In this document: piece after piece, positions 41,482 through 50,721 of the stretch
How the letters are laid out: each line of letters opens with the position of its first letter
How positions within the stretch are numbered: position 1 is the first letter of the stretch
DNA from: CALODL01 sp942492115
GTDB taxonomy: Bacteria; Planctomycetota; Phycisphaerae; UBA1845; CAIVHJ01
DNA length: 64,000 nucleotides
Assembly: GCA_942492115.1 (NCBI GenBank)
Contig: CALODL010000015.1
Location: 397,757 to 461,756, forward strand
Direction: 5' to 3'
Notes under the pieces: generated by a model
Told to the model about the DNA's origin: nothing
What the model saw: the letters and a program-made list of their open reading frames with translations, nothing else
Database searches by the model: none
Program-made: the position numbers and the translations under genes

Positions 41482-41494
41482 GGACGGTCCGTCC
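41482..41494. promoter_or_regulatory. Small inverted repeat upstream of the knottin operon
   Basis: GGACGG-T-CCGTCC (6-base arms around one base) sits 13-25 bases before the ATG of the nucleotidyltransferase-SET gene, overlapping its ribosome-binding region. It is short, so chance is possible. No other gene was found in the 150 bases between this operon and the Nudix gene. Confidence 0.3.
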
Positions 41495-41620
41495 CGGATC
41501 TGAATGACCCCGCTCAAAAAGGCATGAAGCTACTGGAATCGATTCGACCCGGGTCCAATAACCGAAGCGCTGCAGGCCAGGATCTGTCTGAAAACGACGG
41601 CTTGGCGTTTTGAGCAGAGC

Positions 41621-42118
41621 CTAGGAAGGTGCAGCGACCTCCTCCAGATCGTAGCCCAGCAGAATGTCGCCGTCGAAAAGGAAGCGCCCCTCGAAATGCT
41701 TGCCTTCGAGCATCATCGGGATCCAGTAGCGATCATCGGCCCACATGCGTTCGAACGGAATAGCATCCAGGGCCGTCCACCGTGGAACAGCCTCATCCGT
41801 CTCCTGCGGCTGACCAGCGCAAGAGCTGGCGGTGAAGACATATCCGTGAATCGAATGACCATCGACGAACTGGAACCGCAGCACGCCAACCTGCTCGACC
41901 CCTTGCGGGGTCACCACAAGCTCCTCCTGGACTTCCCGCACGGCACACTGGATGGGTGTTTCTCCAGGATCCAGCCGTCCGCCGGGACCATTGATCTTCC
42001 CCGCGCCCAGCCCGCGTTTCTTGTGAATCAGTAGAATTCGTCCAGCGCTTATGACGAACAACAGAGTCGCATGCTCCCGGCCCTGCCAGCTCTCCCAGTC
42101 GATATCCTCGAAGCGCAT
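41621..42118 (-). CDS. Nudix hydrolase, MTH1-like (8-oxo-dGTP diphosphatase type)
   Basis: The ATG at 42118 has a strong GGAGGTGG just upstream and gives 165 residues, close to MTH1 length (156). The Nudix box is present as GGRLDPGETPIQCAVREVQEEL, with MTH1-like INGPGG before it and PRWTALDAIPFERMWADDRYWIPMML near the end. The enzyme would hydrolyse oxidised nucleotides such as 8-oxo-dGTP to the monophosphate; the exact substrate is not fixed by sequence. A longer frame to 42361 lacks such a start. Confidence 0.9.
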   Translation of the reverse strand: MRFEDIDWESWQGREHATLLFVISAGRILLIHKKRGLGAGKINGPGGRLDPGETPIQCAVREVQEELVVTPQGVEQVGVLRFQFVDGHSIHGYVFTASSCAGQPQETDEAVPRWTALDAIPFERMWADDRYWIPMMLEGKHFEGRFLFDGDILLGYDLEEVAAPS

Positions 42119-42288
42119 GACCACCTCCGGCGACATTGTCGACCGACGACTGGCCGCCTGCAACCCATTCTCACCGCTGAGCACGGGCTTGAGGATTGTG
42201 CCCGCGCGAACCAGGCGGTATGTTTCCATGATGTGATGTTCAGTGATTCGTGGCGCCCACAAGACCACAGCATCTACGGAGAACCGGC

Positions 42289-42837
42289 ATGGCGACCAAC
42301 CGCTCAATCCCTGTTCTGCAACCGCTGTTCGACTACCTCGATAGCCTGACGGCACGGGCAACCGTCGAAGGCCTGAGTGCGGTGATGACCGACCTCGACG
42401 TCACACTCGATGATGTCGCTGAGCACGTGCGCTTCAACGAGAACCGCTATCTCAGGAACCTGTTCGGCAAAGGCCGGTGGTATCACGCCCTCGTGTTGTG
42501 CTGGCGCAGCGGCCAGCGCAGCCCGATCCACAACCACGCTCAGTCGACCTGCGGCTTGCGTGTGCTGAGCGGTACGGCCACCGAGACACGCTTCGAAGCC
42601 ACACCGAGTGGCCTGCTCAAGGCCGTCGATTCAGTTGATCTGGCATGCGGTGACCTGGTGGTGTCTCAGGACGCTGATGTCCATCAAATCTCCAATCTGC
42701 AGGAAGCCGGACAGGATCTGGTCACACTGCATATTTACTCCCCGCCGATGTTGCGGATGGACACGTATTCTCTGACCGAGCCGACCATCGGGGACTATCG
42801 TCCCGAGATCCTGGAGCACATGGGCAGCGGAATCTGA
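42289..42837 (+). CDS. Cysteine dioxygenase
   Basis: The ATG at 42289 follows GGAGAA. The 182-residue cupin protein has the CDO metal motif RSPIHNHAQSTCGLRVLSG (two His and the Cys that in some members crosslinks to Tyr) and DADVHQISN (third His), typical of the bacterial CDO1 family. It oxidises cysteine with O2 to cysteine sulfinate. The next gene starts immediately after the stop and is a sulfite/sulfate exporter family member, so the pair probably disposes of cysteine sulfur. Confidence 0.9.
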   Translation: MATNRSIPVLQPLFDYLDSLTARATVEGLSAVMTDLDVTLDDVAEHVRFNENRYLRNLFGKGRWYHALVLCWRSGQRSPIHNHAQSTCGLRVLSGTATETRFEATPSGLLKAVDSVDLACGDLVVSQDADVHQISNLQEAGQDLVTLHIYSPPMLRMDTYSLTEPTIGDYRPEILEHMGSGI

Positions 42838-42838
42838 T

Positions 42839-44161
42839 TTGGCCGAGCACTCCACTGGTTCAAGCGGCGGGACACTCAGCCCGGATGCCTTCTTATCCCT
42901 GGGTTCGATGGAGGGCATCTATGCGCCGATCGTCACGCCCGTCTTCCCGGCACACGACACGGTCCCAGACTATTGTGAGGACCTGACACCGGAGGCCTCA
43001 GAGTCTCTCGGATCAATGGAGGGTGTGGTTGCTCCTGTCGTCCAGCGCGAGATGGAAGCGCAGCGCAGCGCCCGCGTCTGGTCGACACTCTGGCCGGGGT
43101 ATGCCCTGGCCATCATCGTCGCCGCGGGGGCCTACGGGATCCACTATCTACCCTGGGCACCATTCACCGTTCCGTTAACCGACACCGCCGGAGTCAAGCA
43201 CCCGATCAGCGCGGCACTGCTGGCGATTTGTGGTGGGCTGATTCTGAGGAATACTCTGCCGCTTCCACAAGCCACCCGCGCAGGCTGCAAGCACGTGGTG
43301 CGCAAACTCATTCCCATCGCCATCGTCCTCACGGGCGCCGGTCTCGACCTGGCCCGGCTCAGCGCGGTCGGACCGACAGTCCTGTTCATCACTGCGTGCT
43401 GTGTGGCCGCCGCCGTGGCGGGCAGCTACTACATCGGGCGGGCCCTCAACATGAGTCCGCGCGCGTCCATCCTGCTGGGCGCCGGAACGGGCATTTGTGG
43501 CAACAGTGCCATCGTTGCGGTGGCCCCACTGGTCGAGGCTGAGGATGACGACGTTGTGTTGGCCGTGGGCGCTGTAAACCTCTTTGGATTACTTGCGATG
43601 CTCGCATGGCCCGCGCTGGGGGGCCTGCTCGCCCTGGACCAGGCCGAGTTCGGGGTCTGGGCGGGGACTTCGATCCACGCCGTACCGCAGGTCGTGGCCG
43701 CCGGCTACGCCTTTGGCAGCGATTCAGGGACCCTCGCGACCGTCGTCAAGCTCGTCCGCGTCACGCTGCTTGCACCGCTGGTCTTCGTGCTGGCTGTGTG
43801 GCATGCCCGTCGTCACGCGAACGAGAAAGGGACAGACCTCGTTATTCACTACACTCGACTGGTGCCGTGGTTCGTGTGGGCCTTTGCCGCCCTCGCGGTG
43901 GCCAGCACGCTCGGACTCTTGCCGTCCATGAGTTTCGAGCCAGCGAAGCTCATGGGGGGCGCCGGCGAGTGGACCATCCAACTCAGAGCGGTGTGCACGC
44001 TAGCCGGCAAGATCGCATTGACGATTGCCATGTCCGCGATCGGCCTCGAAGTCTCACTGCGGACCCTGGCTTCCGTCGGGCGCGGAGCAGTCGTCGCCGG
44101 GGCCGCGAGCACGTTACTCCTTGGCCTGGTCAGCCTGGGATTGATTCAGCTGCTCCTCTAG
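42839..44161 (+). CDS. YeiH/UPF0324-family putative sulfite/sulfate exporter
   Basis: A 440-residue polytopic protein with about ten transmembrane helices. Family features are GAGTGICGNSAIVAVAPL, SIHAVPQVVAAGYAFG and LTIAMSAIGLEVSLR. It begins at a TTG one base after the CDO stop (a later ATG at residue 24 is possible). The N-terminal ~70 residues carry two copies of the motif SLGSMEGxxAPxV (residues about 21-32 and 56-67), absent from usual YeiH proteins. Function follows from the family name and the neighbour: export of sulfite or sulfate formed from cysteine sulfinate. Confidence 0.88.
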   Translation: MAEHSTGSSGGTLSPDAFLSLGSMEGIYAPIVTPVFPAHDTVPDYCEDLTPEASESLGSMEGVVAPVVQREMEAQRSARVWSTLWPGYALAIIVAAGAYGIHYLPWAPFTVPLTDTAGVKHPISAALLAICGGLILRNTLPLPQATRAGCKHVVRKLIPIAIVLTGAGLDLARLSAVGPTVLFITACCVAAAVAGSYYIGRALNMSPRASILLGAGTGICGNSAIVAVAPLVEAEDDDVVLAVGAVNLFGLLAMLAWPALGGLLALDQAEFGVWAGTSIHAVPQVVAAGYAFGSDSGTLATVVKLVRVTLLAPLVFVLAVWHARRHANEKGTDLVIHYTRLVPWFVWAFAALAVASTLGLLPSMSFEPAKLMGGAGEWTIQLRAVCTLAGKIALTIAMSAIGLEVSLRTLASVGRGAVVAGAASTLLLGLVSLGLIQLLL

Positions 44162-44585
44162 CAACCAAGAATACTCCAACATGGAGTAAACGATTCCAAA
44201 ACGGACCATCCGGCTCCAAGAGCCCAACTGACGGCCCCTTCATTCCACTCGCAGGTCGCGATGACAAGTCCTGGGACCCGCTGGGCGCCCATCGTCCGGA
44301 GCACCAGCCTGATGGGTGAGTTGCCACCCTGCTCGCGGTCGGTCCCAGCCCGGGCCGCACGGCGCGTCGCGCATGCCACCCGACTCATGCCTGGAGCCCA
44401 CTTAATCCGATAAGGAGTGTTGACGGTGATTGAACCGCTTCGTGGTTTCTCCTGCGCCTGGCCGTTCGGTCTCCGTCATTGAATCAGGCACAGTACCTGA
44501 CTCTGGAACCCCACCCAGGTATTGGGTGGGGGGAGGAGGTGGGTACTTCATCAGGCAAATCTGTCATCCTGGCTGGAGAATCGCC
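44162..44585. promoter_or_regulatory. Intergenic region with inverted repeats upstream of the PadR gene
   Basis: These 424 bases contain no supported gene. TACTCC-aacat-GGAGTA lies at 44172-44188, shortly after the exporter stop. CCCCACCCA-ggtat-TGGGTGGGG (9-base perfect arms) lies at 44509-44531, 55 bases before the PadR start, and TCAGG-N7-CCTGA around 44483. The 9-base repeat is a good candidate for an autoregulatory PadR operator or an RNA hairpin. Confidence 0.55.
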
Positions 44586-45326
44586 GTGAGCCGCTTGACC
44601 ACGACCTCATACACTTTGCTCGGCCACCTGCATCTTCGACCGTGGTCTGCTTACGAACTGACTCGACGGATGCGCCACACATCCACCGGGTCCTTCTGGT
44701 CGCGCACGCCCAGCCGGCTATACGAAGAACCCAAGAATCTCGTGCGCCACGGATTGGCGAACTGCTCGACCGAACAACACGGCGGTCGGCGTCGCACGAT
44801 CTATACGATCACGACCGCCGGACGCACTGCGCTGGAGACTTGGCTCAGTGAACCCACCGCACCACTCACCACTGAATTCGAAGCCATGCTGAAGGTCATC
44901 TTCTCTGACGCCGGCTCACGCATGCAGGTCCGGCGTAACATCCAACGTGTTCGCGAACAGGCCGGCCATCAAGCGGTCGCCATCAAGACCCTCGCACACG
45001 AGGTGAGTGATCTCAGCGGCCAGTTTCCCGAACGAGCGCCCATCGCAGCGCTGGCGTGCCGGTTTCTGGCAGGCCTGGTCAGTCTACAAATAGAGTGGGC
45101 CGAATGGGCCGAAGAGTTCGTCGCCGGGTGGCCGACGGACGGCACCTCCGACCACCTGGATGCCCGTGCGCGGCAGGTCCTCAAGGACAGTGTGCGGGTC
45201 GCCACTCGTGCAACTCCGCCCCCGTCACGCACAACTCCAATCCAACATGATCAAGCACCGCGTTCCTCGCGCCTCAGCGCCGGGGAACTCGCCAGTATGA
45301 CATCGGACTGGGCGCCGTGGTCGTGA
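44586..45326 (+). CDS. PadR-family transcriptional regulator
   Basis: The GTG at 44586 is preceded by GGAG at 8 bases and gives about 246 residues. The winged-helix part (residues 1-90) has the PadR pattern TTTSYTLLGHLHLRPWSAYELTRRM, FWSRTPSRLYEEPKNLVRHGLA and GRRRTIYTITTAGRTALETWLSE, followed by the PadR C-terminal dimerisation helices and a longer, disordered tail. PadR proteins are ligand-responsive repressors. The neighbours on either side (exporter, acyl-CoA ligase) are possible targets; the palindrome at 44509 supports autoregulation. Confidence 0.88.
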   Translation: MSRLTTTSYTLLGHLHLRPWSAYELTRRMRHTSTGSFWSRTPSRLYEEPKNLVRHGLANCSTEQHGGRRRTIYTITTAGRTALETWLSEPTAPLTTEFEAMLKVIFSDAGSRMQVRRNIQRVREQAGHQAVAIKTLAHEVSDLSGQFPERAPIAALACRFLAGLVSLQIEWAEWAEEFVAGWPTDGTSDHLDARARQVLKDSVRVATRATPPPSRTTPIQHDQAPRSSRLSAGELASMTSDWAPWS

Positions 45327-45395
45327 TGTGCCGCCCCGGCCAGCAGATGGGTCCGATGGACCACGCCCACGTCTTGATCGCGAAGACATTCAACG

Positions 45396-47111
45396 TCAAG
45401 TGTGCTCGGCGGGAAGCACAGCGGCCTGCAGACCCATACGCCGGATGGCCTGCTCGCGAATCTTGAACTTCTGCACCTTACCCGTCACGGTCATGGGAAA
45501 CGTTTCAACGACCCACCAGTGACGCGGAATCTTGAAGTGGGCAATTCGCCCTGAGCACATTTCCTTGAGATGCTCGACCGCCGGTGCATCAGAACCGCGA
45601 AACTCCGGCCTGAGCACAACACAGGCCAGAAGCTCTTCGCCATACTTCTCGTCCGGTACGCCGACGACATAGGCGTCCTCAATGGCTGGAATCGTATGCA
45701 GGAATTCCTCGATCTCCCGTGGGTAGATGTTCTCTCCGCCACGAATGACCATATCCTTGATACGACCCGTGACCCGCACGTAGCCATCTGGCTCCATCAC
45801 CCCGAGGTCCCCGGAATGGAGCCATCCTGCATGGTCGATGGCCTCGGCCGTCGCTTCCGGCATGCCGTCGTAGCCAGCCATGACCATATAACCGCGAAAA
45901 CAGATCTCGCCCGCCGTCCCGCGTTGAACTGTCCGGCCCGTTTCCGGAGCAACGATCTTGAGTTCCTGATGTGGCATGACCGTTCCCACTGTCGAGACGC
46001 GCTGTTCGAGCGGCGCATCCCGCCGCGTCAGCGTGGTAATTGGAGCTGACTCGGTCTGACCATAAGCAATGATCACTTCACGCATATGCATCCGATCGAC
46101 GACGTGGCGCATGACCTCGATCGGACACGGCGCCCCGGCCATGATGCCGGAACGCAACGTGGAGAGATCGAACGTTGCAAACTCCGGATGATCCAACTCG
46201 GCTATGAACATCGTCGGCACGCCATGAAGAATCGTACATCGCTCTTCTGCTACAGTCCGCAGGACGGCATCCGCATCAAACATTGGCGAAGGAATGACGA
46301 TCGTTGATCCATGCGTCATAGCGGCCAGATTGCTCACAACCATTCCAAAGCAATGATAGAAGGGAACCGGAACGCACATGCGATCGTCGGGGCCCAACCC
46401 CATGAGCTCACCCGCGAAATAGGCGTTATTCAGGATGTTGTTGTGGGTCAACTGCACGCCTTTGGGATACCCGGTCGTACCCGAGGTGTACTGAATATTG
46501 ATGATGTCATCGATATCCAATTCGGCGCTGCGCTGCTCGAGGTCGGCCTCGGGGACATCGTCACCGAGGGCAGCAAATTCACGCCGAGTGAACATCCCGG
46601 GATGCTCTTCACGTCCAATAAAGATGATGTCTTTGAGATCCGGAAAGCGCCACGATTCCAGCTCGCCTGCCGCGCAGTCGCGCGCCTCCGGGCAGACCTC
46701 GTAGAACATGTCGAGGTAGTTGGAGCTCTTGAACGACTCAATGAGCAGTAATGCCTTGGCTCGGGAATTCCGTAGTGTGTACTCGAGCTCATGGGTGCGA
46801 TACGCAGGATTGATATTGACCAGAACAGCGCCAATTCGGGCCGTCGCGAATTGAGCCACGACCCATTCGTAGTTGTTCACACTCCAGATCGCGACTCGAT
46901 CGCCCGGCTCGATACCGAGATGTATGAAAGCGCGGGCCGCGCGATCGACGATGTGATCAAATTCACGATATGTGAAACGACGCCCCTGTGGCACCGCGAC
47001 GAGCGCCTCCTGGTGCGGATGCTGGCGGGCTACGCGACGCAGGTTTTCGCCGATGGTCTCACCCAGTAACGGCGTCGCCGACCCACCGTGAACATAACTC
47101 AGAGATTTCAT
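45396..47111 (-). CDS. AMP-dependent acyl-CoA synthetase (ACSF2-like)
   Basis: A 571-residue member of the adenylate-forming family: YTSGTTGYPKGVQLTH (P loop), YGQTESAPITTL (A5 region), SGDLGVMEPDGYVRVTGRIKDMVIRGGENIYPREIEEFL (A8) and the catalytic Lys in TGKVQKFK (A10). Length and motif details fit medium/long-chain fatty acyl-CoA synthetases of the ACSF2/FadD branch. It would activate fatty or similar acids to acyl-CoA. The next gene (orphan protein) follows on the same strand 15 bases upstream, so the two may be co-transcribed. Confidence 0.93.
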   Translation of the reverse strand: MKSLSYVHGGSATPLLGETIGENLRRVARQHPHQEALVAVPQGRRFTYREFDHIVDRAARAFIHLGIEPGDRVAIWSVNNYEWVVAQFATARIGAVLVNINPAYRTHELEYTLRNSRAKALLLIESFKSSNYLDMFYEVCPEARDCAAGELESWRFPDLKDIIFIGREEHPGMFTRREFAALGDDVPEADLEQRSAELDIDDIINIQYTSGTTGYPKGVQLTHNNILNNAYFAGELMGLGPDDRMCVPVPFYHCFGMVVSNLAAMTHGSTIVIPSPMFDADAVLRTVAEERCTILHGVPTMFIAELDHPEFATFDLSTLRSGIMAGAPCPIEVMRHVVDRMHMREVIIAYGQTESAPITTLTRRDAPLEQRVSTVGTVMPHQELKIVAPETGRTVQRGTAGEICFRGYMVMAGYDGMPEATAEAIDHAGWLHSGDLGVMEPDGYVRVTGRIKDMVIRGGENIYPREIEEFLHTIPAIEDAYVVGVPDEKYGEELLACVVLRPEFRGSDAPAVEHLKEMCSGRIAHFKIPRHWWVVETFPMTVTGKVQKFKIREQAIRRMGLQAAVLPAEHT

Positions 47112-47126
47112 GACTTGCCCTCACGA

Positions 47127-48884
47127 TCACGAACGCCCCTGCTCCATCTTCCGACACACAGCAGACAGAGACTGGCGCAACAGCGCATGCTCAGCCATGC
47201 CGACTGCGTAACCCCGTTCCTGCGGCGCTCCCTTCGCTTCCAGCAAGAACCGTGCCGCGCGGATTGCACGGGTCGGCCAGGTGTTCATTGTGCTCAGGGC
47301 CAAAATGGGTGCCAGGTTCTTGATGCCCAAGCGCGCGGACGGCGCGTAGGTCCCAAGAGCATGGCCTCCGACTGCCCGCAGGATACGCCCGGCAAGTCGT
47401 GCCACTGACGTCTTCCGCTGGGCACCACTCTGCCCTGAGAGAATGCCCGTGGCGGCACGACCGCACCAGACCAGCCAATTCTCGGAAAAGCGCTCCGCGC
47501 GGCGGGCTCCGGGGGCCTGTAGAACCATGTGCCCATGCGCCAGAGTGCGCAGCACGGCGGCCTGGGTCCGCCGACGAGGCCCTCGTCGCAACCGCTGCCA
47601 TTCCGCGGCCGCCAGCCGCCGAACACCCGGATCCTCCGGCCGGAATCCCAAACGATAATAGAACCAGAACGCGCCGCTATCGATGGCCTCGCGGTTGGCA
47701 TTGCCAAACTGATATGGGTCGACCAGGAAATGCCGACAACCAAACAGGGTCGCAAGGACACGCAACGTTTGGACAAACATGAAACTGGCTTCGCTGCGCC
47801 GAAATTCCTCGAAGATATTGATACCCGTATTGGCCTGACAGAACAACGTACTGGCCCCGCCATACCCGACAGGAACACCATTGGACAAAATCGCAAAACC
47901 GTAATTGCTCTCCAACCCAAGGCGCAGCGCCGGACGCACGCCGACAACCGCGACGGACACCCCTCGGCCAATTTCGGTCCAGTACACTTCCTGTGGATTG
48001 GCGTGACGGATGGCGTAGACCTCACGAGCCCTGGACAGCAGCGCAGCGGTGACTACGTCAATGACACGTTGGGCCCGGGCCTCCGGCAATCGGCGAATCG
48101 TACTCAGCGGTCGCCACACGGTTGCTCGCGCATTACGCGATGCGCGGCGCATACCTGCCCTGCGGGTTTCACAACGCGCCCGCGCCAGCACGTTGTGTGT
48201 CCGCGAACAACGACGATCGGTGAGCCGCCACCGCAACGGAATCTCTGCCGAGTCGTAGGCCGGAGCACACACCTCGGGCGGTAGTACATCCTGCAACTGC
48301 CGCAGTATCCAGCGGGCATCGGTCCCCGTTGAACTGCCCCTGGCCTGCTCGATCCATCCCTGCGTGGTCGTCGACTCATCCTCGAAATAGTCCTGTTCCA
48401 CGGGCAGCACCACATGAGCCAGCAAGTCGTGCAACGCAGCAGGATCGTCGTATGTCTCCCACGCCACATCGATTTCATCCGGCACTCGCTCGGCGAGCCA
48501 TGCGGCCGATTCGAACTTGAATTCATGCTCGACGGTTGTCCCCTCGATTCCAGAATCCCCCAACAACCATCTCTGATCAGCGGACAATAACGCGACCCGT
48601 TCCCCCCAGTTCGAAAGGCACGCCTGAGACTGTCGATAGACCGCAATGGAATCAGGGAAAGCCCGCATGTACGACAAGATGTCATGATAACGGCGTAGCA
48701 ACGCTGCGGATCGAATCGAACGTTGCTCGAGAGCAGACATACAGGCCAGGCGACGCAGGGCAATGGCTCCACCGAATTGGCCACGCAGTTCATCGAGATG
48801 CCTGATCAGCTGGCGCGTAGAATCACGCGAAGTCGGGACAGGTGTACTGGAAGTGAGCGATGACGAGAGCGCAGCAGCCACCAA
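47127..48884 (-). CDS. Orphan 585-residue protein
   Basis: The TTG start has AGGAG at 6 bases; an ATG four bases earlier is in another frame and too close. The first 200 residues are all-helical with Arg-rich patches; in the middle there are alternating strands (VYWTEIGRGVSVAVVGVRPALRLGLESNYG, GFAILSNGVPVGYGGAS) and the well-conserved-looking DPYQFGNANREAIDSGAFWFYYRLGFRP, which reminds me of an acetyltransferase-like acceptor loop but gives no clear family. The C-terminal third is basic (HGHMVLQAPGARRAERF...). It may be co-transcribed with the acyl-CoA ligase and might be an acyl-carrier-dependent partner; function unknown. Confidence 0.7.
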   Translation of the reverse strand: MVAAALSSSLTSSTPVPTSRDSTRQLIRHLDELRGQFGGAIALRRLACMSALEQRSIRSAALLRRYHDILSYMRAFPDSIAVYRQSQACLSNWGERVALLSADQRWLLGDSGIEGTTVEHEFKFESAAWLAERVPDEIDVAWETYDDPAALHDLLAHVVLPVEQDYFEDESTTTQGWIEQARGSSTGTDARWILRQLQDVLPPEVCAPAYDSAEIPLRWRLTDRRCSRTHNVLARARCETRRAGMRRASRNARATVWRPLSTIRRLPEARAQRVIDVVTAALLSRAREVYAIRHANPQEVYWTEIGRGVSVAVVGVRPALRLGLESNYGFAILSNGVPVGYGGASTLFCQANTGINIFEEFRRSEASFMFVQTLRVLATLFGCRHFLVDPYQFGNANREAIDSGAFWFYYRLGFRPEDPGVRRLAAAEWQRLRRGPRRRTQAAVLRTLAHGHMVLQAPGARRAERFSENWLVWCGRAATGILSGQSGAQRKTSVARLAGRILRAVGGHALGTYAPSARLGIKNLAPILALSTMNTWPTRAIRAARFLLEAKGAPQERGYAVGMAEHALLRQSLSAVCRKMEQGRS

Positions 48885-49296
48885 TCATGTCTCCTAACAC
48901 GTGGCCGATGTCTCGAGCAGGCTGGTGATGTGACACGGCTTATGGCAGAGGGTCAAGCAAGACGCTTGCCAGCATGTAACGCGATTCCCCATCGAACGGT
49001 GAAGGAGACGCCACGCCGGTTACGGCAATCGCCGGGCTCTGCAGAAACCGTCGCTTGGCGGAATCGCGCGCGGCACGTGCTGCACAAGCTGCAGGCATGC
49101 TGAAGACCTGGTGGACAGCCTGTTGCCCGAGAACGCAGACAGTACCCATCGCAGCCAGCGGAGTCCTCAGACAGGGCCTGGAGTGGCTGGAGAATTCATG
49201 AGATTGTTCACACAGGGCGTGCACCCGACGACACGTGACTCGAGTCGTGCGGGCCGAACTGGGGGTTCTCACGCAGCCACTGCGTAAGTTACCTCG
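48885..49296. other. Gene-free or remnant region
   Basis: This 412-base stretch between the orphan gene and the amidase-like gene carries no gene I can support firmly. One minus-strand frame, 48940-49272, could code 110 residues (a candidate ATG at 49149 gives about 70), with no Shine-Dalgarno and no recognisable domain, so it is either a remnant or chance. Confidence 0.4.
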
Positions 49297-50112
49297 CTAT
49301 TTGACCTGTGGACGCAGTCGAGCAAGGTGACACCTATCCCGATCGACCACACCCTCGGCGTCACTGAAGAACTCGGCCTTTTCAGCAACGCCCCTGGTGG
49401 ACTCTTGAGCGCTGATATAGCGTAGACCGACGATCTGACCGTCGCGTCGAACGATCTCCGTGATCACCACTGCATGCCCCGATCCGTTGAGCCGCCAGAA
49501 TTGTGCGAAGTCACCGGATCGCGCCTCGTCGAGTTCGATCCTCCGGCCAAGGCCTGCCGTAGTCAACGCATGAACCAGCCCGCGACGATCACGCTGTTCT
49601 TCGATGAACCATTGCCGTTTGAACTCGATCATATCGCCAACCGTCTTCGTGCCCAGCACGGAATGATCACCCAGTGCATCGAGGGCCACATTGAAGGTGA
49701 AGCCCACGCAGCTGATTCCAACATTCTCCATGCGAACTGTAGATTGCTGACGCCAGAACTCGATCGACGTGGCCATGATCCGTCCACTGCTCAACGCGCC
49801 ACATGCTGGCTCAGCACCCAACTCTGATTCCTGCTGCGCAGTGGCCGAAGACGCAACACAGTTGGAGAACGTCAACCCGGGATGGGCTGCGACCTCGTAT
49901 TGCTGACTGCCATGCACGAGCACAAAGCCTTGGTGTGTAACCATACGATACCCCACGCCATCGAAGCGCCACGGACTCGTGTTGGTCAACTGCGCCCTGG
50001 CCAACCGAACAACTGTCGCGTTGAGTTGCTCTTGAGCGGTCGACCACGACGTCGGACGGGTCCCATCGGCTGCACAGGAGACAATGCCCAGAAACAACAG
50101 GCTGGCGTGCAT
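49297..50112 (-). CDS. Secreted putative cysteine amidase/peptidase-like protein
   Basis: A 271-residue protein with a signal peptide (MHASLLFLGIVSCAADG). The core contains GISCVGFTFNVALDALG (a candidate nucleophile Cys) and, about 80 residues later, GSGHAVVITEIVRRDGQIVGLRYISAQES (candidate His), the spacing expected for NlpC/P60- or CHAP-like cysteine hydrolases. It is preceded by an ECF sigma gene with a 9-base gap on the same strand, suggesting co-transcription and an envelope-related role. The assignment is tentative because the third catalytic residue and the family are not certain. Confidence 0.6.
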   Translation of the reverse strand: MHASLLFLGIVSCAADGTRPTSWSTAQEQLNATVVRLARAQLTNTSPWRFDGVGYRMVTHQGFVLVHGSQQYEVAAHPGLTFSNCVASSATAQQESELGAEPACGALSSGRIMATSIEFWRQQSTVRMENVGISCVGFTFNVALDALGDHSVLGTKTVGDMIEFKRQWFIEEQRDRRGLVHALTTAGLGRRIELDEARSGDFAQFWRLNGSGHAVVITEIVRRDGQIVGLRYISAQESTRGVAEKAEFFSDAEGVVDRDRCHLARLRPQVK

Positions 50113-50121
50113 GGTGCCGAC

Positions 50122-50721
50122 CTAGCCCTCGTCCGTCTCGCGCAGACGCTTGGACAGCCACGCTCGTGTCATACGCCATTGGCGCGTGGCCTCGGTGCGC
50201 GAGATCCCCAGGACCCGCGCCGCTTCAATCTCGGTCAAGCCGGCAAAGAAACGGAGCTCCACGAGGCGCGCTTTGCGTTCACTGAGCGAGGCAAGCTCGT
50301 TCAGCACTTCGTTGAGAGACAGGAGATCGATATCCTCGAAACCCGACGGCTCGTGCATGCCACTGAGCGTGATCCGTTGCCAGTCACCCCCGCGCTTGGC
50401 GGCTTGCTTGGCCCGCGCATGATCGATGAGCACCTGACGCATGACTTTTGATGCAAGAACGAAGAAGTGGGTCCGATCCTTGACATCCGCCCCGCCCTGG
50501 CCAGCCAGCTTGAGGAACGCCTCGTTCACCAGTGCAGTTGGCTGGAGCGTGTGATCGGTGGGTTGATCACGCAGCTGTGAAGCGGCCAGACGCTTCAGCT
50601 CGTCATACATCCGCGGTAACAGCGCAGCAGCAGCAGTGGGATCGCTGCTTTCAACAGTGTCCATGAGAGCGCGTAGATTGTCCTCATTTGAGGAATCGGC
50701 ACCTGGTTGGGGCTGCACCAT
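50122..50721 (-). CDS. ECF sigma factor (TIGR02999 type), second copy
   Basis: A 199-residue sigma factor of the same family as at 32233: LKRLAASQLRDQPTDHTLQPTALVNEAFLKLAGQ in short (DHTLQPTALVNEAF), ASKVMRQVLIDHARAKQAAKRGG and region 4 (ERKARLVELRFFAGLTEIEAARVLGISRTEATRQWRM). Like the first, it has no anti-sigma partner. It lies upstream of the amidase-like gene on the minus strand and divergent from the hydrolase gene at 50941. Confidence 0.94.
   Translation of the reverse strand: MVQPQPGADSSNEDNLRALMDTVESSDPTAAAALLPRMYDELKRLAASQLRDQPTDHTLQPTALVNEAFLKLAGQGGADVKDRTHFFVLASKVMRQVLIDHARAKQAAKRGGDWQRITLSGMHEPSGFEDIDLLSLNEVLNELASLSERKARLVELRFFAGLTEIEAARVLGISRTEATRQWRMTRAWLSKRLRETDEG

Noticed and set aside
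48940..49272. 110-residue minus-strand frame as a gene
   Set aside because: No Shine-Dalgarno, no recognisable domain, and atypical composition; kept only as part of a gene-free region.
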